A stretch of DNA of 64,000 bases from Quadrisphaera sp. RL12-1S (GTDB taxonomy: Bacteria; Actinomycetota; Actinomycetes; Actinomycetales; Quadrisphaeraceae): positions 62,001 through 126,000 of the forward strand of contig NZ_JACNME010000011.1 in NCBI RefSeq assembly GCF_014270065.1, in the 5' to 3' direction. The translations under genes and the position numbers were made by a program. Numbering within the stretch: the first letter of the stretch is position 1; each line of letters begins with the position of its first letter. Below are positions 18,082-25,510 of this stretch, piece by piece. Below the pieces are notes generated by a model. It searched no databases. It worked only from the letters and a program-made list of their open reading frames with translations, and was not told where the DNA came from.

Positions 18082-18168
18082 TACCCCGTCAAGACCCCGT
18101 GGCGAACCGTTCGAAGACCATGGGTCAGGTTCTTCGGTTCCACCGGCGAAGTGAGTAGCCTCGGTGAC

Positions 18169-19338
18169 GTGACCAGCACCACCGCGGGAGCCGCAGCCCC
18201 GGCGTGGGCCCCGCTGACCGGCCCCGCGCACGACGTGGCCTTGGCGGTGCTCCTGGACGGCCCGCTGCCGCGCAGCGAGATCGCGCGTCGCCTCGGCCTG
18301 TCAGCCGGCACGCTGACGCGCCTGTCCAAGCCCCTGCTGGACAGCGGGCTCCTGGTGGAGACCGGGGGCGCCCACGCCCCGTCGGGCCACCCCACCCGCC
18401 CCCTCGACGTCGACGAGGACGCCCACCGCTTCGTGGGCGTCAAGCTCACCGAGCACACCGCCCACGTCGCGGTCACGGGCCTGCGCGCCCGCGTGGTGGC
18501 CTCCGACGAGACGCTGCTGCTCTCCACGGACCCGGCCGAGGTGGTGGCGACCGTCGCGCGGCTGGTGCGGACCGCGGTGGCCGCCGCGGGCGTCGACGGC
18601 TCGGTGCGCGCCGTGGGCATCAGCGTGGGCGGGCAGGTGGGGCCGGACGGGGTGGTGCTGGACGCCCGCTTCCTGCGCTGGCACGGGGTCGCCCTCGGGG
18701 ACCTCCTGGCCGAGGCGCTGGGCCTGCCCGTCGTCGTCGACAACGACCTGCTGTCCCTGTCCCGCGCCGAGCAGTGGTTCGGCGCGGCCCGCGGCTGCGA
18801 CCACTTCGCCGTCATCACCGTCGGCGAGGGCGTCGGCTACGCCTACGCGGTGCACGGCCAGGTGGTCGACGCCCCCGGAGCCGGGCTGGGGACGGTGGGG
18901 CACCTGCCGCTCGACCCGAACGGGCCGCTGTGCCGCCTGGGGCACGCCGGATGCGCCGACGCGATGCTCTCCACGGCCGCCATCACCACGCGCGCCTCGC
19001 TCGCGCACGGGCGCCAGCTGCACCGCGACGAGGTCTACGACCTCGCCGAGGCCGAAGACCCGGTGGCGCGGCGCGTCGTCGACGACTCCGCCCGCGCGCT
19101 GGGGCGGCTGGTGTCGCTCGTCGGCAACCTCGTCATGCCGCAGAAGGTCATCATCTCGGGCGAGGGGGTGCGCCTGGCCGAGGTCGGGGCGCACCCGCTG
19201 GCCGAGGCCATCGCCGCCGGCAGGGCCCCTCGGGCGGCCCCGCTGCCCGTGGAGGTGCACGTCACCGGGTTCACCGAGTGGGCGCGCGGCGCCGCGGTCA
19301 CCGCCATCCGCACCTTCGTGCTCGGCGAGGGGCGGTGA
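18169..19338 (+). CDS. ROK-family transcriptional regulator
   Basis: A 389-residue regulator with an N-terminal winged helix (about residues 18-75, SEIARRLGLSAGTLTRLSKPLL) and a C-terminal ROK sugar-kinase-like fold. The zinc motif usually written CxCGxxGC reads CRLGHAGC, so one cysteine is replaced by leucine; the preceding GH is kept. ROK proteins repress sugar operons and release DNA on binding the sugar. A -10-like TAGCCT ends seven bases before the GTG at 18169, suggesting a leaderless transcript; an in-frame GTG lies at 18151. The stop overlaps the next gene in GTGA. Confidence 0.88.
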   Translation: MTSTTAGAAAPAWAPLTGPAHDVALAVLLDGPLPRSEIARRLGLSAGTLTRLSKPLLDSGLLVETGGAHAPSGHPTRPLDVDEDAHRFVGVKLTEHTAHVAVTGLRARVVASDETLLLSTDPAEVVATVARLVRTAVAAAGVDGSVRAVGISVGGQVGPDGVVLDARFLRWHGVALGDLLAEALGLPVVVDNDLLSLSRAEQWFGAARGCDHFAVITVGEGVGYAYAVHGQVVDAPGAGLGTVGHLPLDPNGPLCRLGHAGCADAMLSTAAITTRASLAHGRQLHRDEVYDLAEAEDPVARRVVDDSARALGRLVSLVGNLVMPQKVIISGEGVRLAEVGAHPLAEAIAAGRAPRAAPLPVEVHVTGFTEWARGAAVTAIRTFVLGEGR

Positions 19339-21038
19339 CGACGACGGGTGCCGCCGCCCTGGAGCGGGCGGTGGCCGCTCCGGACCTCGTGCGCGCCCAG
19401 GTCGGGGTGCGCGACCGGTTCGGCCCGCCGCGCGCCGTCGGCGTGCGCGTCGACCTCACCACCGAGCCCGGTGGCCGCGCGCTGCGCGTGGACGTCACCG
19501 CCGACCGCGTCAGCCGGGTGGCGCTGCGCTGGTCCCGGCCGCTGCCCGGGGGCGTGCGGGTGCTCGGGGACGCCTGGGAGCGCTCCTACGGCGACCTGGC
19601 GTGGCAGGGCCTCGTGCCCGAGCGGCCGCTGCCGTGGACGGTGCTGCTGCACGACCCGCGCACCGGCTCCACCGAGGGGTGGGGCGTGCGGGTGCGCGGC
19701 GCCGCGCTGGCGTTCTGGACCGCCGACCCCGGCGGGCTCACCCTGTGGCTCGACCTGCGCAGCGGCGGGGCGCCCGTGGAGCTGGCCGGCAGGACGACGA
19801 CGGCCGCCGTCGTCGTGTCCGCGCGCGCGGAGGGGGGCCGGCCGGACGGCGGTGGTGGCGCCTTCGCCGCGCAGCGGGCGCTGGCGCACCTGCAGTGCCC
19901 GGACCCGCTGCTGCCGACGACGCCGCTGGTGGGGGCCAACAACTGGTACTACGCGTACGGGCGGGGCTTCGGGCTGGAGGCCGTGGTCCGCGACGCGCGC
20001 ACCGTCTCGGACCTCGCCGGCGACCACCCCGTGCGGCCGTTCGGCGTCATCGACGACGGCTGGTCGGTCGGCGGGGTCGCCGACGGGCGCCAGGCCTCCG
20101 GCGGCCCGTGGGACGCCGGGCGCCCGCAGACCTTCCCCGACCTCGCCGAGGCGGCCGCGGCGGTCCGCGCCCAGGGGGCCCGGCCCGGGCTCTGGTACCG
20201 CCCGCTCCTGCGCCGCGAGCGGCCCGACGGCGCGCTGGCGGGTGCGCTGGCCCAGGCGGTGGGCGCGGGGACGGGCGCTCCGGGGCAGCGGCAGGACGGC
20301 TGGGCGCTCGACCCCAGCCACGCGTCCGTGCTCGACCTGGTCCGCGAGGACGTCTCCCGCATCCGCGGCTGGGGGTTCGAGCTGCTCAAGCACGACTTCT
20401 CCACCTACGACCTGCTCGGCCGCTGGGGCCCGGCGATGGGCGCCTCCCCCGCCGCCGACGGACCGGCGCTGGCCGACCCGTCGGCGACGACGGCGGAGGC
20501 GCTGGTGGGCTTCTACCGCGCCGTCCGGGAGGCCGCCGGCGACGTCGTCGTCCTGGGGTGCAACACCGTCGGCCACCTCGCGGCGGGGCTCGAGCACGCC
20601 CAGCGCACCGGTGACGACACCTCCGGGCTCACGTGGTCCCGCACGCGACGCACCGGGGTGAACACCCTCGCGTTCCGGCTGGCGCAGCACGGCGCGCTGT
20701 TCACCGTCGACGCCGACTGCGTGCCCGCCACACCCGGCACGCCGTGGGAGCAGAACCGGCAGCTGCTCGACCTCGTGGCGCGCTCGGGCACGGCGCTGTT
20801 CGTCTCGGTGGACCCGGCCACCCGGACCGACGCCGTGGACTCCGCCCTCGCCGCCGCGCTGCGCCTGGCGCTGGACGCAGGCGTCCCGGGCGGCGTGGAG
20901 CCGCTGGACTGGTTCGACACCACCACGCCCCAGCGCTGGCGCAGCGGCACCGGCGAGCCAGCGGAGGAGCTGGACCTGCAGTGGGGCGAGGAGCTCGGCG
21001 CCGACCCCTTCGAGCACACCGAGCCCCCACCTCCGTGA
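19335..21038 (+). CDS. GH36-type alpha-galactosidase-like glycoside hydrolase
   Basis: A 567-residue cytoplasmic glycosidase of the alpha-galactosidase clan (GH36/GH27 fold). It contains an N-terminal beta-rich part, then NNWYYAYG, the barrel segment PFGVIDDGWSVG, nucleophile-type Asp354 in LLKHDFSTYD, and acid/base candidates Asp427/428 in TGDDTSGLTW. It is shorter than many GH36 enzymes (about 700) and lacks an obvious signal peptide, so it probably splits an imported galactoside. It is translationally coupled to the ROK regulator, which ties it to the transporter operon opposite. The exact linkage is not determined. Confidence 0.78.
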   Translation: MTTTGAAALERAVAAPDLVRAQVGVRDRFGPPRAVGVRVDLTTEPGGRALRVDVTADRVSRVALRWSRPLPGGVRVLGDAWERSYGDLAWQGLVPERPLPWTVLLHDPRTGSTEGWGVRVRGAALAFWTADPGGLTLWLDLRSGGAPVELAGRTTTAAVVVSARAEGGRPDGGGGAFAAQRALAHLQCPDPLLPTTPLVGANNWYYAYGRGFGLEAVVRDARTVSDLAGDHPVRPFGVIDDGWSVGGVADGRQASGGPWDAGRPQTFPDLAEAAAAVRAQGARPGLWYRPLLRRERPDGALAGALAQAVGAGTGAPGQRQDGWALDPSHASVLDLVREDVSRIRGWGFELLKHDFSTYDLLGRWGPAMGASPAADGPALADPSATTAEALVGFYRAVREAAGDVVVLGCNTVGHLAAGLEHAQRTGDDTSGLTWSRTRRTGVNTLAFRLAQHGALFTVDADCVPATPGTPWEQNRQLLDLVARSGTALFVSVDPATRTDAVDSALAAALRLALDAGVPGGVEPLDWFDTTTPQRWRSGTGEPAEELDLQWGEELGADPFEHTEPPPP

Positions 21039-21050
21039 TCGTGGGCGGGG

Positions 21051-22145
21051 TCATCCGCAGGTGAGGGCGACCTGCCGCACGAGCCACCCCGCGGTGCCGT
21101 ACGGCGTCCCGTCGCCGTTGCTGCCGCTGCTGATGTCGTAGGTCGTGCTGCCCTGGGCCGCGCCGCCGTCCACCGGCTCCTCGCTGCTGAGCACGACGGC
21201 GCTCTGGGAGCCGTCTCCCGCCGCGGAGCAGTCGATGCGCGCGGTGAGCATCAGCTCCTGCGCCCCACCGGGCTGCAGGACGAGCGGCAGCTGCGGCGAG
21301 GAGGTCACCGAGACGCCGCCGGACGCGCGGGCCGTGATCCGCACCGGCGCCCCGGGGGCGGCACCGTTGACCAGGTCGACGCGGAGCCGCCCGTCGGGCA
21401 GCCACGTGTAGGAGGCCTGCGGCACGCCGGGTCCGCTGTCGGGGTGGCAGGCCCAGGTGAGCTCGGCGGCCAGGCGGCGGGCCTCGTCGGCCGCGAGTGG
21501 CAGCCGCACGCGGCGGCTCTCCTGGGCCCGGTCCCCGTCCGGGGCGGGCGCCGCGTCCACCACGACCGCCGCGGGCTCGGCCTCCTCGGTGCTGGGCGCC
21601 CCGTCCGGGTCCTGCGCGGGCACGTCCTGGCAGCGCACCTCGAGCGCCGCCTGCACCGAGAGCGCGCTCCCGGGGGCGACCGTCACGGGCACGGGGGTGC
21701 CAGCGCTGCCCGCCGACAGGCGGAACCGGCCGACGTGGGGCGCCTCGAGCGCCACGAGGCGGGCGCTGACGGGCTGCCCCGAGGTGTTGACCAGCGGCAC
21801 CGAGGCCGTGGCCAGCTGCAGGTCACCGCTCGACGAGATGGAACCGTCCAGGCTCACCGCCCCCGTGCGCAGCGCCGTGTCGAGCCGCAGCTCCCGCTCG
21901 GCCTGCGACGCGCGGGCGTCCGCGTGCAGCGTGCCGAGCAGAGCACCGACCAGGGCGACCACCCCGAGGAGTCCGACCGCGAGCAGGCGACGGCGCGGCC
22001 CGCCTCCCGCCGGGTGGCCCTCGTCGTCGTCCTCGTCCTGGTCCGGGGCTCCCGGAGAGCCCCCGTCGAGGGCGTGCTCGTCGAGGTCGTGGACGTCGTC
22101 CTCGCCGGTGTGCTGCCCCGGCGCCCGCGACCGGCCGCTGATCAC
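21051..22145 (-). CDS. membrane-anchored protein of unknown function
   Basis: No family recognised. The 364-residue product has a strongly acidic N-terminal 50 residues (EDDVHDLDEHALDG, DQDEDDDEGH), one hydrophobic helix at about 54-72 (LLAVGLLGVVALVGALLG), and a long beta-rich exterior with four scattered cysteines (VRCQD, WACHPD, RIDCSA, ALTCG at the C-terminus) that could pair as disulfides. The exterior looks like two similar Ig-like modules, each ending in a Cys-containing strand. It is convergent with the glycosidase gene by 12 bases. Confidence 0.6.
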   Translation of the reverse strand: MISGRSRAPGQHTGEDDVHDLDEHALDGGSPGAPDQDEDDDEGHPAGGGPRRRLLAVGLLGVVALVGALLGTLHADARASQAERELRLDTALRTGAVSLDGSISSSGDLQLATASVPLVNTSGQPVSARLVALEAPHVGRFRLSAGSAGTPVPVTVAPGSALSVQAALEVRCQDVPAQDPDGAPSTEEAEPAAVVVDAAPAPDGDRAQESRRVRLPLAADEARRLAAELTWACHPDSGPGVPQASYTWLPDGRLRVDLVNGAAPGAPVRITARASGGVSVTSSPQLPLVLQPGGAQELMLTARIDCSAAGDGSQSAVVLSSEEPVDGGAAQGSTTYDISSGSNGDGTPYGTAGWLVRQVALTCG

Positions 22146-22189
22146 GTCCGGACCCTAGCCGCGCCGGCCGCCGCCGGTGGCGCGTCGCC

Positions 22190-23671
22190 TCAGGGCGCGG
22201 GGCGGGCGACGACGAGGAGCGTCAGGTCGTCGACGGGTCCGCCCGCGACGTGGTCCGTGACAGCGGCGGTCACAGCGGCCACGGTGCGGTGCGCGGCGTC
22301 GGGAGCGAGCCGGTCCTGTTCGCCCAGGCCGGCCAGGAGCTCCAGCAGGCCCTGCTCGTCGAGCTGCCGGCCGCGGGGGTCGGTGGCCTCGGTGACGCCG
22401 TCGGTGTAGAGGACGAGCTGGTCTCCTGGCCCCAGCTCCACCTCGACCTGGGCCACCTCCACCTCGGCGAAGGGGCCGAGCAGCGTGCCGGGGCTGCCGA
22501 CCAGGCGGGGGGCCCCGCGGGCCGGCAGGAGCACCGGCTGCGGATGACCCGCCAGCGCCAGGGTGACGACGGCCCGAGCTGCGTCCGAGGCGGCCCGCTC
22601 CTCCACGGGCAGGGCGACGGCGGCCACGGTCGCGAACCGGTCGTCGAGGGCCTCGTGCACCGCACCGCCGACCGCCGTGAGCAGGTCCGCCGGCTCGCCG
22701 TGGGTGGTCGCGGCGCCCCGCAGCGCCCAGCGCAGGGCGCTCGTGCTGGCGGCCGCGCGGGGCCCCCGCCCCGAGACGTCACCGATGACCACGTACCAGG
22801 ACCCGCCGGCGCCGGCAGGGCCGGCGAAGACGTCGAAGAAGTCACCGCTGACCGCGCCCCGGCGGCCGTCGGTGCTGGTGGCGGGCTGGTAGCCGGTGGC
22901 CACGCTCCAGCCGTGGAGGTCCGGGAGGGAGGAGGGGACGAGGCTGGCCTGCACGGCGCGGGCGGTCTGGTCGAGCTCGTCGGCGAGGGCGGCCCGGGCG
23001 CGCCGCACCGCGGCGTAGGGGGTCATGTCGCGCTGGACCGCGACGTAGTGCACCGGGGCCCCGTCGGCGCCGAGCACGGGCGAGAGCGCCAGCTCGTTGA
23101 CGAACAGCTGGCCGTCGGCGCGCCGGTTCACCAGGACCACCTCGCCGGCCTCCCCCGCGGCGAGCAGGTCGCGGATGCGCTGGACGGCGGCCGCGACCTC
23201 CGCGGAGGTGGTGCCCAGCGCGTCGAGCTCAGCGTCCGCGGCGGGCTCGAGCAGGCCGTCGTGCAGGAACCGGCAGTTGCGCCCCAGCACGGACTCCTCG
23301 GAGTAGCCGGTGGTGCGGGTGAAGGCGGGGTTGACGTAGACGATCGGAGAGTCCGGCGCCCGGACGTCGGCCACGCAGACGGACTGGTCCACGGCGTCCA
23401 GCACCGACCACGCCGCGGCCGGTGCCCGGCCGGGCACCGCGCTGCGCGCGGCGGTGCGGTGGGCCGGCGGGGTGGAGTCGGTGAGGTCGCGCAGCTGGGC
23501 CAGCGCCGCCAGCGGCAGGCGCACCAGCTCCTTGCGCACCTCGTCGGGCAGCCCGGTGAAGGGGGGGACGGCGGGGCCGGCGTCGACGCGCTCCAGGACG
23601 GCCTCCACCGCGGGGGCGCTGACGCTCCAGCGCTGGGCCCAGGCGCGCAGCCCAGGGCGGTCGGTCGGCAC
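22190..23671 (-). CDS. LOV-domain SpoIIE/PP2C phosphatase (blue-light sensor)
   Basis: A 493-residue cytoplasmic protein. Residues 1-85 are an all-helical N-terminal region. Residues about 90-205 are a LOV-type PAS domain: NPAFTRTTGY, then GRNCRFL with flavin-adduct Cys133, the flavin-binding Asn in VNRRADG and VNELALSP, and the signalling Gln in VAVQRDM. Residues about 240-490 are a SpoIIE-type PP2C phosphatase with SGDFFDVF, VIGDVSGRG and LYTDGVTEA metal-site motifs. Blue light would change phosphatase activity on an anti-sigma antagonist; the STAS protein at 33068 is one candidate. The start is GTG. Confidence 0.88.
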   Translation of the reverse strand: MPTDRPGLRAWAQRWSVSAPAVEAVLERVDAGPAVPPFTGLPDEVRKELVRLPLAALAQLRDLTDSTPPAHRTAARSAVPGRAPAAAWSVLDAVDQSVCVADVRAPDSPIVYVNPAFTRTTGYSEESVLGRNCRFLHDGLLEPAADAELDALGTTSAEVAAAVQRIRDLLAAGEAGEVVLVNRRADGQLFVNELALSPVLGADGAPVHYVAVQRDMTPYAAVRRARAALADELDQTARAVQASLVPSSLPDLHGWSVATGYQPATSTDGRRGAVSGDFFDVFAGPAGAGGSWYVVIGDVSGRGPRAAASTSALRWALRGAATTHGEPADLLTAVGGAVHEALDDRFATVAAVALPVEERAASDAARAVVTLALAGHPQPVLLPARGAPRLVGSPGTLLGPFAEVEVAQVEVELGPGDQLVLYTDGVTEATDPRGRQLDEQGLLELLAGLGEQDRLAPDAAHRTVAAVTAAVTDHVAGGPVDDLTLLVVARPAP

Positions 23672-23739
23672 CGGGTCAGGCTAGTGGGGGCTCCCACCAG
23701 CGGCGACGTGGAGACGGTGCCGGCCGACCGCCCGCGGGC

Positions 23740-24867
23740 TCAGGCGAGCAGCGCGGCGGCGTCTCCCAGCGGGAGGCCGTGGGCGGCGGCGACCGGGGCG
23801 CTGAGGAGCTGCCCGTCGAGCGTGGTCAGCCCCTTCGCCAGCGGCGGGGAGGCCTGGGCAGCGCCGCGCACGCCGAGGTCGGCCACCCGCACGAGGTGGG
23901 GCAGCGTGGCCGAGGTCAGCGCCAGGGTGGACGTGCGCGCCACCGCCCCGGGGATGTTGGCCACGCAGTAGTGGACGACGCCCTCCTCCACGTACGTCGG
24001 GTGGGCGTGCGTGGTGGGGCGGCTGGTCTCGAAGCAGCCGCCCTGGTCGATGGCGATGTCGACGGCGACGCTGCCGGGGCGCATCGAGGCGATCATCTCG
24101 CGGCTCACGAGCTTGGGGGCCTTGGCGCCGGGGACGAGCACGGCGCCGATGAGGACGTCGGACTCGGCCACGTACTGGGCCAGCCGCGTGCGGTTGGGCG
24201 TGACGAGGTCGAGGCGGCCCTCGAAGACGTCGGACAGGTAGGCCAGGCGCGAGGGGTTGGTGTCGAAGACCCGGACGATGGCCCGCATCCCGACGGCGAT
24301 CTTGGCGGCCTCGGTGCCGGAGACGCCGCCGCCGATGATGGTGACCCTGGCCGCGGGCGTGCCGGGGACGCCCCCCAGCAGCACCCCCGACCCGCCCGCG
24401 GGGCTCTCGAGGTGGTGCGCCGCGGCCTGCACGGCCATGCGGCCGGCGACCTCGCTCATGGGGGTGAGCAGCGGGAGGCGGCCGTCGGGGGTCTGGACCG
24501 TCTCGTAGGCGATGGAGTCGATGCGGCGCGCGAGGAGGAAGTCGGTCAGCGGCCGGTCGGCCGCGAGGTGCAGGTAGGTGAAGAGCTGCTGGCCCTCGCG
24601 GAACCGGTGGTACTCGGACTCGACGGGCTCCTTGACCTTCACGATGAGGTCCGCGGCGGCGAAGACGGCGTCGGCGCCGTCCACCACCTCGGCCCCGGCG
24701 GCGGCGAACTCGGCGTCGCTGAAGCGCGACCCCGCTCCCGCACCGGCCTGCACGAGCACGCGGTGGCCGTGGTGGACCAGCTCGGCGGCGCCGTCCGGCT
24801 GCAGCGCGACCCGGTTCTCGTTGTCCTTGACCTCGGTCGGAACGCCGACCACGAGCCGTGCTGACAC
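23740..24867 (-). CDS. ald: alanine dehydrogenase
   Basis: Alanine dehydrogenase, 375 residues (family about 371), which converts L-alanine and NAD to pyruvate, ammonia and NADH. The N-terminus VGVPTEVKDNENRVAL is diagnostic, with Lys/His catalytic region LFTYLHLAAD, the NAD-binding VTIIGGGVSGTEAA, and the late VDIAIDQGGCFE. GTG start with AGGAGG six bases upstream. It is divergent from an Lrp/AsnC regulator of the AldR type, with a perfect hairpin between, which points to local alanine-responsive control. Confidence 0.93.
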   Translation of the reverse strand: MSARLVVGVPTEVKDNENRVALQPDGAAELVHHGHRVLVQAGAGAGSRFSDAEFAAAGAEVVDGADAVFAAADLIVKVKEPVESEYHRFREGQQLFTYLHLAADRPLTDFLLARRIDSIAYETVQTPDGRLPLLTPMSEVAGRMAVQAAAHHLESPAGGSGVLLGGVPGTPAARVTIIGGGVSGTEAAKIAVGMRAIVRVFDTNPSRLAYLSDVFEGRLDLVTPNRTRLAQYVAESDVLIGAVLVPGAKAPKLVSREMIASMRPGSVAVDIAIDQGGCFETSRPTTHAHPTYVEEGVVHYCVANIPGAVARTSTLALTSATLPHLVRVADLGVRGAAQASPPLAKGLTTLDGQLLSAPVAAAHGLPLGDAAALLA

Positions 24868-24888
24868 GCGGGACCTCCTGCTCCGCAG

Positions 24889-24907
24889 GCACCGGACGTT
24901 CCGGTGC
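24889..24907. promoter_or_regulatory. dyad in the ald/Lrp intergenic region
   Basis: An 8-bp perfect inverted repeat GCACCGGA-CGT-TCCGGTGC lies 22 bases before the ald start and extends imperfectly on both sides. It could be an Lrp/AldR site or a leader hairpin in the ald mRNA. Confidence 0.45.
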
Positions 24908-24973
24908 TGCTCCTGCTCGAAGGTCGCAGGATCCTCGGAGCACCACCAGCACTCATGAAGCATCGTCGGCACA

Positions 24974-25471
24974 ATGGGCGGCATGGCGAACGACCATCGG
25001 TCCAGGGCCGCACTGAACGACGTCGACAGGACGATCGTCGAGGTGCTGCGGCGCGACGCCCGCACCCCCGGCGCCGAGCTGGCCCGCCGGGCCGGCGTCG
25101 CACCCTCCACGGCCTCGGTGCGCCTGCGCGACCTCGAGCGCCGAGGGGTGATCACCGGCTACCACGCGACGGTCGACCTGGACTCCGTCGGCGCGTCGCT
25201 GCAGGCCATGGTGGCGGTGCGCCTGCACGGCGGCGCCAGGGGCAGGCTGAGGGAGTTCACCGAGCACGTCAGGGCGCTGCCGGGCGTGCTCAGCGTCTTC
25301 TTCCTCGGCGGCGAGGAGGACTTCCTGCTGCACGTGGCCACCGCCGACTCCGCGGCGCTGCGCGACCTGGTGGCCGACGGCCTCTCCACGCGGGCGGAGG
25401 TCTCCTCCACCCGCACCAGCATCATCTTCGAGCACACCCGCGGCACGGGCGCTGCCGTGCCGCGGGTGTGA
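24974..25471 (+). CDS. Lrp/AsnC-family regulator, AldR-like
   Basis: A 165-residue amino-acid-responsive regulator: an N-terminal helix-turn-helix (residues 14-62, LNDVDRTIVEVLRRDARTPGAELARR) and a RAM ligand domain (about 75-150, ending in TSIIFEHTR). Its position divergent from ald matches AldR of mycobacteria, which activates ald in the presence of alanine; that assignment is by context. Starts at 24974 and 24983 (both ATG) are possible; no ribosome site precedes either. Confidence 0.88.
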   Translation: MGGMANDHRSRAALNDVDRTIVEVLRRDARTPGAELARRAGVAPSTASVRLRDLERRGVITGYHATVDLDSVGASLQAMVAVRLHGGARGRLREFTEHVRALPGVLSVFFLGGEEDFLLHVATADSAALRDLVADGLSTRAEVSSTRTSIIFEHTRGTGAAVPRV

Positions 25472-25492
25472 CCCAGCCCGGAGGGCTGCTCG

Positions 25493-25510
25493 ACCGGCTG
25501 GTCAGCCGGT
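25493..25510. terminator. short convergent hairpin between the Lrp gene and ppc
   Basis: A 7-bp stem ACCGGCT with GGTC loop spans the end of ppc (stop at 25502-25504) in the 30-base gap between convergent genes. It is a weak candidate bidirectional terminator. Confidence 0.4.
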
